Part shown: positions 6,992-15,170 of the stretch, piece after piece
How positions within the stretch are numbered: position 1 is the stretch's first letter
How the letters are laid out: every line of letters starts with the position of its first letter
Assembly: GCA_037439785.1 (NCBI GenBank)
Contig: JBBIVJ010000001.1
Coordinates: 62,001 to 126,000 of the forward strand
Length of the DNA stretch: 64,000 nucleotides
Direction of reading: 5' to 3'
Source: DSVZ01 sp037439785
GTDB taxonomy: Bacteria; Verrucomicrobiota; Verrucomicrobiia; Limisphaerales; J093
The notes under the pieces: generated by a model
What the model was told of the DNA's origin: nothing
Database searches by the model: none
What the model saw: only the letters and a program-made list of their open reading frames with translations
Translations under genes and position numbers: made by a program

Positions 6992-9202
6992 CTATTTCTT
7001 GGCCACGAGCGTGGCGGAATCGGCCGGGGCAGGTTCCTTCTTTTTCCCGTCGGGGGATGTCGCCTTGTTTTCTGGATCGGATTCCTTGTTCTTCGAGTAG
7101 TAATCGTAGTAGTAACCGCTGTAATAGTAGTAGTAGGAATCCTGGGAGATGTTGATGTTGTTCAAGACCACGCCGAGCAGGGTTCCCCCCACCTTTTCCA
7201 CGGTCTGCTTGGCCCGCAGGGTCATGGTCTGGGGATACTTGCGGTACTGGACTACCAGGATCGCCAGGTCGACCTCGCTGGCCAGGATCGAGGCGTCGCT
7301 GACGCCCATGATCGGCGGCGAGTCAAAAAAGACGAAGTCGTAGCGTGACTTGACCTCCCGGATGAAATCCTTCATGCGCTGGGAGCTGAGAATGCCCAGG
7401 GAGCTGCTGGGCAGCTTGCCACTGGGCAGGAAGTCCAGGAGCGGGTTCTTGGTGGTTTGGATGACCTCTTCGAGGCTGGCCTGCTTGAGCAGGTAGTTGG
7501 TCAGGCCGACGCTGTTGGAGACCTTGAGGAACTTGTGCAGGGTGGGCCGGCGCAGGTCCGAGTCCACCACTAGCACGCGCTGGCCTTGTTGGGCAAAGAC
7601 CGTGGCCAGGTTGCAGATGGTGGTCGTTTTGCCCTCCCCCGCCCCGCCACTGACAACGGTCAGGGAGTTGGCTTCCGGCCGCTTGCGCGAGAACAGGACG
7701 TTGGTGCGCAGGACGCGGTACGCCTCGGCATGGGGACTGTCGGGGCCCTGCTCGAGGAGGTGGCCCACGTTTTGCGGAATGACGCCCAAGACCGGCGCCT
7801 GCAGCGCGCGCTCGACGTCGTCAATGGTCTTCACGCTGGTGTCCAGGTACTCGATGAAGAAGGCGAGCCCCACGCCCATGACCAGGCCGAAAACCGCCCC
7901 CAGGGCGAGGTTCAGCATGAGATTGGGCCGGACGGGCCGGAGCGCCGGCTCGGCACGGTCCACCACGGTGACAATGGACTCGGACGGGATCTTGGCATCG
8001 AATTTTTCCTGCAAGGTGCGCAGGTAAAGGGCATCGTACACCCGCTCCTCCTTCTCGAGGTCGCTTTTGAGGGCGTAATAATCCCTTTGCTCCTCGGCTT
8101 CCTGGGCCACTTTCCGTTTGCCCTCCTCCACCCGCTGCTGTAAGGCTTCGTAGCGTTTTTCAAGGGATTTCACCTGAGCCTCCAGCCCCATCATGATTCC
8201 CTGAATGCGCTGGTTGACCTGCTGCTCAATGGCATCGCGCACCGCCTGGGTGGTCTTAACCTCCGGATGCTGGGGGGAATAATCCGCGAGCAGCTTGGCC
8301 AGCATCTGGTCGGTGGTGGCCAGGTCCCGGAGCAGGTTGGGCAGCACATCCTCTCCCGGCACGGCGGTGAGGATGGCCTTCCGGAGTTCATCGGCGGGCA
8401 ACTGCTTGAGGGAATCGTACTTTTCCTTCAGGCCGGTGTATTCGCCCAGGCTGTAGGCCAGTTGCGTGGCGAGGGAGGTGGCCATTTCGCGCTCGAGGGA
8501 GGTCGAGTAGCTGACCCGCTCGCCCGCCCCTTCGGGGATGCTGAGCCTGGTGCGCAGTTCGTCCACCCGCCGGCGCAGGGCGGCGACACGGTTGCTCTGG
8601 CTGGCGAGTTCGGCCTCGAGCACCTCGATGCCCTTGTAGGTTTCCTCCATCCGGTTGGTCAATCGCCAGCTCTTGTAGGTCAGGGCGATCTGGTTGGCGA
8701 TGTGGGCGGCCTCGACCTCGTTTCGGTTGAAGACCCGGATTTCGATAAGGCTGCTGTTGCGGGTCTGGCGCACGGCCAGGTTCCGGCGCAGCATCTGGAA
8801 GGTCAGTTGCCGGGCCTTGTCCAGGGTAATGGGCTCACCTTCGGGGTTGTAAAACTTGGCCCATTTTTCGTGCAGCATCAGGTTGGTGATGACCGGGTAC
8901 AGGATGGCGCTGGACTGGATTTTCTCGAATTCGGTGGTGATGAAGTACGGGTCGTAGGGCTGCTGGACCTGGGTGCGCCCCAGTGGATCAATGGCCTTGG
9001 TCTCCTTGCCGACCTCGATCCGGGCCACGCTGGCGTAGGTGGGGGTGAGCATCATGGTGACCCCGACGGTGGTCAGCACGATCAGCAGGAAGACCATCAG
9101 GATCACGGTCTTGCGTATACGGATGATCCGCCAGTAATCCAGGAAATGGAGGGGCGAATCTTGGGAGGTGGCGGCCGGCGCGGCGGTTTTAACGGCTTCC
9201 AT
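6992..9202 (-). CDS. Wzc-type polysaccharide co-polymerase / bacterial tyrosine kinase
   Basis: A 736-aa inner-membrane protein. It has TM1 at about 33-52, a Wzz chain-length region, a long coiled-coil periplasmic stretch (about 190-400), TM2 at about 430-450, and then a cytoplasmic BY-kinase domain. Walker A is GGAGEGKTT (519-527), Walker A' is VDSDLRRP (546-553) and Walker B is FVFFDSPP (623-630). The tail carries ten tyrosines within residues 690-702, the autophosphorylation cluster. Cycling between phosphorylated and unphosphorylated states controls EPS polymerisation and export with the Wza-like partner next door. A hairpin with a T-rich tail lies just upstream (9208-9242), so expression may be partly separated from the barrel gene before it. 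Confidence 0.93.
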   Translation of the reverse strand: MEAVKTAAPAATSQDSPLHFLDYWRIIRIRKTVILMVFLLIVLTTVGVTMMLTPTYASVARIEVGKETKAIDPLGRTQVQQPYDPYFITTEFEKIQSSAILYPVITNLMLHEKWAKFYNPEGEPITLDKARQLTFQMLRRNLAVRQTRNSSLIEIRVFNRNEVEAAHIANQIALTYKSWRLTNRMEETYKGIEVLEAELASQSNRVAALRRRVDELRTRLSIPEGAGERVSYSTSLEREMATSLATQLAYSLGEYTGLKEKYDSLKQLPADELRKAILTAVPGEDVLPNLLRDLATTDQMLAKLLADYSPQHPEVKTTQAVRDAIEQQVNQRIQGIMMGLEAQVKSLEKRYEALQQRVEEGKRKVAQEAEEQRDYYALKSDLEKEERVYDALYLRTLQEKFDAKIPSESIVTVVDRAEPALRPVRPNLMLNLALGAVFGLVMGVGLAFFIEYLDTSVKTIDDVERALQAPVLGVIPQNVGHLLEQGPDSPHAEAYRVLRTNVLFSRKRPEANSLTVVSGGAGEGKTTTICNLATVFAQQGQRVLVVDSDLRRPTLHKFLKVSNSVGLTNYLLKQASLEEVIQTTKNPLLDFLPSGKLPSSSLGILSSQRMKDFIREVKSRYDFVFFDSPPIMGVSDASILASEVDLAILVVQYRKYPQTMTLRAKQTVEKVGGTLLGVVLNNINISQDSYYYYYSGYYYDYYSKNKESDPENKATSPDGKKKEPAPADSATLVAKK

Positions 9203-9207
9203 GCTTC

Positions 9208-9242
9208 AAAAATAAAAGGAGGCTAGTAAATACCTAGCCTCC
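9208..9242 (-). terminator. Intrinsic terminator or attenuator between barrel and kinase genes
   Basis: Read on the minus strand, GGAGGCTAG pairs perfectly with CTAGCCTCC around a 7-nt loop and is followed by TTTTATTTTTG. That is a textbook rho-independent terminator. It lies after the stop of the outer-membrane barrel gene (9272) and ends only a few bases before the kinase ATG (9202), so it either ends the barrel transcript or attenuates read-through into the export genes. Confidence 0.75.
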
Positions 9243-9271
9243 GGCGATTCTGCAAGGGGCAAATCGGGAAA

Positions 9272-10522
9272 TCAGTACGTGGCCCGCAAGCCGATGAAGG
9301 CGCGGTGACGGGTGTAGCCGCGGATGGCGATGTCCGAATCGAGCTTGTCGTACAGGTAACCCGCATCCACTGCCAGGTACTCGTTGAGCTGGTAGATCAG
9401 CGAGGCGTCGGCCGCGTAGTAGTTATCCCACTCGTCGTTGTAGCCGAGCCCCTGGCCGACGTATTGCAGCATCTGCCACTGCCCGCGAATCTGGGCGGTC
9501 AGCTTCTCCGTCAGCCGGTGGCTCAGGCCCACGTAGAACGTGGTGGAATCGGTCGCCAGGGTGACGCCCGTGTAGCTCTGGTCAATCGCGATGTCGGTGG
9601 AGACGAACCCGGATTTCACCCCCGCCTGCAGGCGGGAGCCCTCGGCGTAGCGATAACCCAGCGCCGCGTCCGCATAGGGCCGGATGTGGTCGTCATCCGC
9701 GTTGGTGAAGTCCGCGAGCTGGGCCCCCACCCGCACCTGGGCGTCCAACTGCGGATTGAACTCGTGGTTCAGGCCCACGAACGCGAAGTGGCTGTGGTAA
9801 TCCCGGAAATCGGACCGCGGTCCCGAGGCACCGGCCAGGAATTCATCCGCCGTGTAGGTGGTGTAGCCGAACGAGTAACCGAGCAGGGCCGTGGTGACCG
9901 GCTGGAGCATGCGCCGGAAGTCCACCGTCGCCTTGTGCTCGATGCGGTCCAGCAGGGCCGAGCGGCTGCCCGGACCGTCCTCCTCGTAGTCGTAGAACGT
10001 GTTCTCGTAGCCCACCCGGAAGCCCCAATACTCGGTGAAGTTGCCCAGCAGGCCGATGCCGGCGTAGTTGCGGAGGTTGTTGCCCTCGGTCCGCACGAAG
10101 GTGGCCGCCTGGCCCTCGCCCACCATGGGTTCATCGGTGTAGGCGAAGGTGTCGTACAGTTCCAGCCGATACCGCTCGTTGAAGGTGTGCGCCAGGTTCA
10201 ACGTGGCCGCGTGGTACATGTCCAACTCGTCATCCTTGCGGGCCTCGTACCAGCGGAGATCAAAATCGTAGCGCAGGTTCAAGGTGGTTTGGTCCCGGAA
10301 CAAGTTGGCTCCGATGGATGGCGCCACAGACACCCCGAAGCTTTCTTCCTTTTTGAAGAGGCTGCCCGAGTCCGGCACCGTGTTGTAGTTGTCGTCGTAA
10401 AAACCCCGAAGTTTGGCGGAAACACTCCAGGGCTTGCTCAGCGAAGGTTCCCCAACCGGCTGGGCGTCCAAGTTGACAATCCCGACGGCGGCAAGTCCGG
10501 CACAGGTGATGAGGCTTTTCAT
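9272..10522 (-). CDS. Outer-membrane beta-barrel protein of the EPS locus
   Basis: A 416-aa protein with an N-terminal signal peptide (MKSLITCAGLAAVGIVNLDAQ). Many alternating, aromatic-rich strands follow, such as LNLRYDFDLRWYEA, YRLELYDTFAYTD and TTALLGYSFGYTTY. The C-terminus ends RATY, with the terminal aromatic typical of BamA-inserted barrels. It resembles the outer-membrane beta-barrel proteins found with Wza/Wzc systems, but I cannot name a family. Transcription runs from this gene towards the kinase, with a sigma70-like promoter upstream (10580-10608). A role in EPS secretion is inferred from position only. Confidence 0.75.
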   Translation of the reverse strand: MKSLITCAGLAAVGIVNLDAQPVGEPSLSKPWSVSAKLRGFYDDNYNTVPDSGSLFKKEESFGVSVAPSIGANLFRDQTTLNLRYDFDLRWYEARKDDELDMYHAATLNLAHTFNERYRLELYDTFAYTDEPMVGEGQAATFVRTEGNNLRNYAGIGLLGNFTEYWGFRVGYENTFYDYEEDGPGSRSALLDRIEHKATVDFRRMLQPVTTALLGYSFGYTTYTADEFLAGASGPRSDFRDYHSHFAFVGLNHEFNPQLDAQVRVGAQLADFTNADDDHIRPYADAALGYRYAEGSRLQAGVKSGFVSTDIAIDQSYTGVTLATDSTTFYVGLSHRLTEKLTAQIRGQWQMLQYVGQGLGYNDEWDNYYAADASLIYQLNEYLAVDAGYLYDKLDSDIAIRGYTRHRAFIGLRATY

Positions 10523-10579
10523 AAAATCGTTGGCGATTCGGTGTTTGTCCGGGGTGCAATGCGTGTCAATCCGTGCGGC

Positions 10580-10608
10580 TTTCTACGCACGGCGCAAGGG
10601 GTTGTCAA
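10580..10608 (-). promoter_or_regulatory. Sigma70-like promoter for the EPS operon
   Basis: On the minus strand TTGACA (10608-10603), a 17-nt spacer and TAGAAA (10585-10580) precede the barrel gene start at 10522 by about 60 nt. The -35 is a perfect consensus match and the -10 matches four of six. Confidence 0.6.
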
Positions 10609-10759
10609 ACAGAAATCTCGAAGTTTTTTTTTGAAGCCCTCCCCGACGGCGCTCCGCAACGGCCCACAAGCGGTTTGGAGCCCGGTTTTCCGAACGATTT
10701 GTGCCCTCCAACCCCCTGCACGCTTGCACAGGGCGACCCGATCCGATACCTCGTCCTCC

Positions 10760-11575
10760 ATGACAGCCCTTCGTCTGCCTTCGGCCCGGCCTGGACACTG
10801 GAGTCTCCGGGTAGCCCTGCTTCCCCTTGTCTGCTGCACGGCCGCATGGACGGCCGAGCTGGTTTACGCCCGCGATGGCTCGGGCGTTTACGGGTATCGG
10901 GACACCCCCAAGCTGCCGTGGTGCGACTGGCGGGTTCATGATCCCGACCGCCCCGCCCCCCCGCGCGTGGACCCGGGGCCGCCCGGACCGCCGGCAGCCA
11001 TTCCCGGGGATGCCATCGTCCTGTTCAACGGCCGGGACCTTTCCGCCTGGCAGCCCCACCAGTGGACGGTCGAACAGGGTGAAATCGTCGCCGGCGAGGG
11101 CAACCTGGTTTCCAGGGCCGAGTTTGGGGACTGCCAGATGCATCTGGAATGGATGGCCCCCGCAGGTTTTGAAGGCCCCTGGTACAATCGCGGTAACAAC
11201 GGCGTCCTGCTCATGGGCCGCTTCGAAATCCAAATCTTCGACTCCTTCAACGAAAAGATTTACCCCGACGGCCAGGCGGCCGCCATCTACGGGCAAACCC
11301 CGCCCCGCGTCAACGTCACCCGCCCGCCGGGACAATGGCAGAGCTACGACCTGGTCTTTTTCGCCCCGCGCTTCGAGGGCTCCCGGCTGGTTCGCCCCGC
11401 CCGCCTGACCCTCTTCCACAACGGCGTGCTGGTGCACTGGGACGAGGTCATCCACGGCGACACCGGCCATCGCATCCTCCCCGAGTACAAATCCACCGCC
11501 ACCACCGGCCCTTTGGTCCTGGGCGGCCACGGCTGTCCGGTGCGTTTTCGCAACATCTGGGTCCGCCGTCTGTGA
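10760..11575 (+). CDS. Secreted DUF1080 (3-keto-disaccharide hydrolase-like) protein
   Basis: A 271-aa protein with a signal peptide (LRVALLPLVCCTAAWTAE) and a DUF1080 domain from about residue 85. Its opening reads AIVLFNGRDLSAWQ, followed by GDCQMHLEWMAP, GNNGVLLMGRFEIQIFDS and a closing GPLVLGGHGCPVRFRNIWVR. DUF1080 has a concanavalin-like jellyroll fold. It has been linked to 3-keto-glycoside cleavage and is expanded in Verrucomicrobiota and Planctomycetota. Its stop overlaps the GTG of the following RluA-like gene, so the two may be co-translated although their functions are unrelated. Start ATG 10760 is chosen as the first that puts the signal peptide near the N-terminus. Confidence 0.82.
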   Translation: MTALRLPSARPGHWSLRVALLPLVCCTAAWTAELVYARDGSGVYGYRDTPKLPWCDWRVHDPDRPAPPRVDPGPPGPPAAIPGDAIVLFNGRDLSAWQPHQWTVEQGEIVAGEGNLVSRAEFGDCQMHLEWMAPAGFEGPWYNRGNNGVLLMGRFEIQIFDSFNEKIYPDGQAAAIYGQTPPRVNVTRPPGQWQSYDLVFFAPRFEGSRLVRPARLTLFHNGVLVHWDEVIHGDTGHRILPEYKSTATTGPLVLGGHGCPVRFRNIWVRRL

Positions 11576-12410
11576 CTGCCGCCGGCGACCTGTCCGCTGC
11601 CGATCCCGTCCGCCACGTCGCCGCCCCGTTGCCCTCGCTGCCCGCAATTTCCGGTTTCCCGGCGCTGGCGGCGGTTCATAAGGACGGCGATCTGCTGGTG
11701 GTCAACAAACCCGCCGGCCTGGTCTGCCATCCAACCAAGGGCGGGCCGGCCTCCAGTCTCATTGGGCGGCTGCGCCTGTATTTGGGCGGGGCGGCGCGGC
11801 CCCAACTCATCCACCGCCTGGACCGGGAAACCAGCGGCCTGGTGGTGGTGGCCCTTACCGCCCCCACGGCCCGCGATCTGCGCCAGATTTGGGAAACCCG
11901 CCGCGTCCGCAAAACCTACCTCGCCATTGTCCACGGCGTCCCCCCTGCCGCCGCCGGCGAGGTGGACGCCCCCTGGGCCGCGACCCCGCCAGTGCTGCGG
12001 TCATCAAAGACACCGTCCGGCCCGATGGCGCCCCGGCCCGCACGCGCTGGCAGGTGCGGCGGGTCTGGCGTCGCCCCGAGGGCGTGTTCAGCCTCCTGGA
12101 GGTCGAACCCCTGACCGGTCGCAAGCACCAAATCCGCATCCACCTCGCCCACCTCGGCCATCCCCTTGTGGGCGACAAACTCTACGGCGGCGATGAACGC
12201 CTGTACCTGGACTTCGTGGCGGACCGGTTGAATGCCGCGCAGCAGGCGCGCCTTCTCCTGCCCTTTCACGCCCTGCACGCCGCCGGTCTGGCGTTCACCT
12301 GGCACGGTCGCGCGTGGCATTTCACGGCGCCGCCGGAACCGTGGTTCGAGGCCTTCCTGACCGGCGAGGCGCAAGTGTCCGAAGCCGCCGCGCGCGCCGC
12401 CGCCGCTTGA
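11572..12410 (+). pseudogene. RluA-family pseudouridine synthase interrupted by a -1 frameshift
   Basis: Two adjacent frames together encode a complete RluA/RsuA-type rRNA pseudouridine synthase. The first frame (from GTG 11572) carries DLLVVNKPAGLVCHPT and the catalytic HRLDRETSGLVV block. The second carries AVIKDTVRPDGAPARTRW, the C-terminal GRKHQIRIHL signature and GHPLVGDKLYGG. The switch is needed near a run of five C at 11969-11973: one extra C would restore the family motif APLGRDP. As written, the first frame goes out of register and stops at 12114. The cause could be a real inactivating mutation, a sequencing or assembly error in a homopolymer, or slippage. All catalytic residues are intact. 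Confidence 0.8.
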
Positions 12411-12480
12411 TCTCACTGGTCCCGGGCTTTTGCCTTGACCCTCCCCCGGGTGCGTTTGATGCTCGCAACGCGTTCGCACC

Positions 12481-13563
12481 ATGAGCATCAACCGTTTGAC
12501 CACCGTCGTGGCCGGGGTCTTGCTGAGCGTCTCCGCCGCCTCCCTCCACGCCGCCGAGCCCCCCGCGGCCGCGCCGCCCAAGACTTACCCGACCCTGGGC
12601 CAGGTCGAGCGGCTGGCGCCGGAACTGGACACCCTGATCGCCCCCGATGCCCAAATTGAAAAACTGGCCGGCGGCTTCGAGTGGGCCGAGGGTCCGGTCT
12701 GGGACAAAAAGACTGACACGCTGCTGTTCTCCGACGTGCCGCGCAACGTGGTCTTCCAATGGCGCGAGGGGGTGGGCACGCGTGACTACCTTTACCCCAG
12801 CGGCTACACCGGCCCCCGCGCCCGCGAGGGCGTGGACCGTGAACAGGGCTCGAACGGTTTGACCTTTGATGCGCGGGGCCGGCTGGTGCTTTGCCAGCAC
12901 GGGGACCGCCGCGTGGCCCGCCTCGAGGGGGGCCGCTTCCACACCCTGGCCGAATTTTACCTCCACCGCCGTTTCAACAGCCCCAACGACCTGGTGTACG
13001 CCGCCAACGGCAACCTCTACTTCACCGATCCCCCCTACGGCCTGCCGCGGGACCCCGCCAACCCGGACCGCCGGCTCGGGCAGGAGCTGCTCTTCAGCGG
13101 CGTGTACCTGCTCCGGCCCTCCGGCGCCGTCGAGGCGCTGGTCAAGGACCTGACCTTCCCCAACGGCGTGGCGCTCTCCCCCGGGGGCAAAATCCTCTAC
13201 GTCGCCGTCTCCGATCCCCAAAACCCGGTCATCATGTCCTACCCGGTGCGGGAGGACGGCACCCTGGACCCCGGCATTGTCTTCTTCGATGCCCGCCCGC
13301 TGGCCCGGGCCGGTCGCAAGGGCCTGCCCGACGGCCTCAAGGTGGATTACCAGGGCAACGTCTTCGCCACCGGCCCCGGCGGGGTGCTCGTGCTCTCCCC
13401 GCTGGGCAAGCTGCTCGGCATCATCAACACCGGCGAGGCCACCGCCAACTGCGCCTTCGGTGACCCGGACGGTTCCCGCCTCTACTTGACCGCCGACAGG
13501 TATCTCTGCCGCATCCAGACCCTCACCCGCGGCCAGGGGCAGTGGCGGGTGAAAAAACCCTGA
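12481..13563 (+). CDS. Secreted SMP-30/gluconolactonase-like beta-propeller
   Basis: A 360-aa protein with a signal peptide (VVAGVLLSVSAASLHAAE) and a six-bladed SMP-30/gluconolactonase propeller. Recognisable blocks are FEWAEGPVWD, LLFSDVPRNVVFQW, NGLTFDARGRLVLC, the metal-site region FNSPNDLVY, LYFTDPPYGLP, FPNGVALSP and LPDGLKVDYQGNVFATG. These enzymes hydrolyse sugar lactones using a divalent metal; many bacterial members remain uncharacterised. It follows the RluA-like gene and precedes an uncharacterised gene by nine bases, so the last two are probably co-transcribed. Confidence 0.88.
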   Translation: MSINRLTTVVAGVLLSVSAASLHAAEPPAAAPPKTYPTLGQVERLAPELDTLIAPDAQIEKLAGGFEWAEGPVWDKKTDTLLFSDVPRNVVFQWREGVGTRDYLYPSGYTGPRAREGVDREQGSNGLTFDARGRLVLCQHGDRRVARLEGGRFHTLAEFYLHRRFNSPNDLVYAANGNLYFTDPPYGLPRDPANPDRRLGQELLFSGVYLLRPSGAVEALVKDLTFPNGVALSPGGKILYVAVSDPQNPVIMSYPVREDGTLDPGIVFFDARPLARAGRKGLPDGLKVDYQGNVFATGPGGVLVLSPLGKLLGIINTGEATANCAFGDPDGSRLYLTADRYLCRIQTLTRGQGQWRVKKP

Positions 13564-13572
13564 GCCCCCGCG

Positions 13573-14130
13573 GTGGCCGCCGACCTTTTCGCCCGCCTCC
13601 AGCCGCTGTGGCAACCCTTCGGCCTGCCGGCCCTGGGCCCGCAAGCCCGCCCCGGCACCTTGCCCCCGTCCACGCTCCAGAACCAACTGGTCGACCTCGC
13701 CCCGGCCGCTTCTCTGGACCCGCGCCGACGCCAGCTCCTGCTCGGCAGCTTTTGCTGGTGGCATGACCACCTGGAGGCCGCCCACACCTTCGCCCAGGCG
13801 ATACCCGACGCCGACGGCAGTTACCTCCACGCCCTGATGCACCGACGGGAACCGGACTTCGCCAATGCTGCCTACTGGTTTCGACGGGTGGGCGCCCATC
13901 CTCTCACCGCCGCCCTGACTGCGCGGGTCGGTCCGTGGCTACACGAACGCGGCGAAACCGCCCTGGCCGGGCGCCTGTTGCCGGGCGGGAGCTGGGATAA
14001 ATTCGCCTTCCTTGATCTCTGCGCGGAATGCCTGAACCGGCCGGCGGGGGACGACCAGGTCCGGCTGGCCTGCGAACTTCAGGCGCTGGAGTTCCAGCTC
14101 TGGCTGCACCACCTCACCGGCGCCGGCTGA
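13573..14130 (+). CDS. Conserved protein of unknown function (MHRREPD motif)
   Basis: A 185-aa soluble, mainly helical protein with no signal peptide. The most striking block is SYLHALMHRREPDFANAAYW followed by FRRVG. Its rich His, Arg, Glu, Asp and Trp content suggests a conserved functional centre. I have the impression that this motif recurs in Verrucomicrobiota and Planctomycetota proteins without assigned function, but could not check. It starts with GTG nine bases after the lactonase stop, which suggests one transcript. No activity is proposed. Confidence 0.7.
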   Translation: MAADLFARLQPLWQPFGLPALGPQARPGTLPPSTLQNQLVDLAPAASLDPRRRQLLLGSFCWWHDHLEAAHTFAQAIPDADGSYLHALMHRREPDFANAAYWFRRVGAHPLTAALTARVGPWLHERGETALAGRLLPGGSWDKFAFLDLCAECLNRPAGDDQVRLACELQALEFQLWLHHLTGAG

Positions 14131-14210
14131 GCACCTGCCGGCCGCACCGACCTTGTCAACCCCGCTGCCCGGCCGGTACAACACGCCGGGCGCTCCGGGC
14201 GTCCGCTCGC

Positions 14211-15164
14211 ATGAAAAACCTGGTCACCGGCGGCGCCGGCTTCATCGGTTCCCACCTGGTCGAGGCCCTGGTCCACGCGGGGGAGCGCGTGGTGGTGCTG
14301 GACGACCTGAGCAGCGGCTCGCGCGCGAACCTGGCCGGCCTGCCCGCCGGCGCGCCGGTCGAATTCCTCGAGGGCAGCATCACCGACCCGGCCACCGTGC
14401 GCCGGGCCGTGGCCGGATGCCAACGGGTCTTCCACCTGGCGGCTTGGGTGTCCGTCCCGCAATCGGTCGCCGAGCCGTTGCAAACCCACCGGTGCAACGT
14501 CCACGGCACCCTCGGGGTGCTCACCGCCGCCCGTGCGGCCGGGGTGGACCGCGTGGTGCTGGCCTCCTCCTCGGCGGTTTACGGGGACGGCCCGGAACCG
14601 CGCAAACACGAAGCCCTGCCCCCGCGACCGCTCTCCCCCTACGCCCTGCAAAAATACACCGCCGAGCAGTACGGCCGGCTCTTTCACGCCCTCCACGGCC
14701 TGGAGACGGTGGCCCTGCGGTTTTTCAACGTCTTCGGCCCCCGTCAGCCCGCCGACTCCCCCTACGCCGGTGTGATTGCGCGGTTCTGCGCGGCGTTCCA
14801 GGCCGGACGCCCCCCCACCGTGTACGGCGACGGCCGGCAGATGCGCGATTTCGTGTACGTCACCGATGTGGTGCGGGCCCTGCAGGCCGCGGCGACCGCG
14901 CCCGGCGACCGCGTGGCCGGCCGGGTCTTCAACGTGGGCAGCGGCCACAGCCGCACCTTGCTGGAGCTGCTCGCGGCCTTGCAGCAACTCACCGGCCGCC
15001 ACCTGGAACCCCGCTTCGCCCCCGCCCGGCCCGGCGACATCCGCCACTCCTGCCCGGACCTGACCGCCATCCAGGAGACGCTGGGTTGGCGCGCTGAGGT
15101 GCCGTGGGAGGAAGGGCTGGGCCGCACCCTGGCCCACAACCGCGGGACCGCGACCGTGACCTGA
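14211..15164 (+). CDS. NAD-dependent sugar-nucleotide epimerase/dehydratase (SDR)
   Basis: A 317-aa extended short-chain dehydrogenase. The NAD-binding TGGAGFIG is at residues 6-13, DDLSSG at 31-36, the catalytic Ser region LASSSAVYG at 118-126, and the YALQK active-site pair at 144-148 (Tyr144, Lys148). These match UDP-glucose 4-epimerase and related UDP-sugar epimerases. It acts in the cytosol and could supply activated sugars to the exopolysaccharide made by the nearby export system, though it lies on the other strand 4 kb away. Start ATG 14211 places the Rossmann motif at the N-terminus. Its 3' end nearly meets the convergent ctaB gene. Confidence 0.88.
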   Translation: MKNLVTGGAGFIGSHLVEALVHAGERVVVLDDLSSGSRANLAGLPAGAPVEFLEGSITDPATVRRAVAGCQRVFHLAAWVSVPQSVAEPLQTHRCNVHGTLGVLTAARAAGVDRVVLASSSAVYGDGPEPRKHEALPPRPLSPYALQKYTAEQYGRLFHALHGLETVALRFFNVFGPRQPADSPYAGVIARFCAAFQAGRPPTVYGDGRQMRDFVYVTDVVRALQAAATAPGDRVAGRVFNVGSGHSRTLLELLAALQQLTGRHLEPRFAPARPGDIRHSCPDLTAIQETLGWRAEVPWEEGLGRTLAHNRGTATVT

Positions 15165-15170
15165 GGCCGC

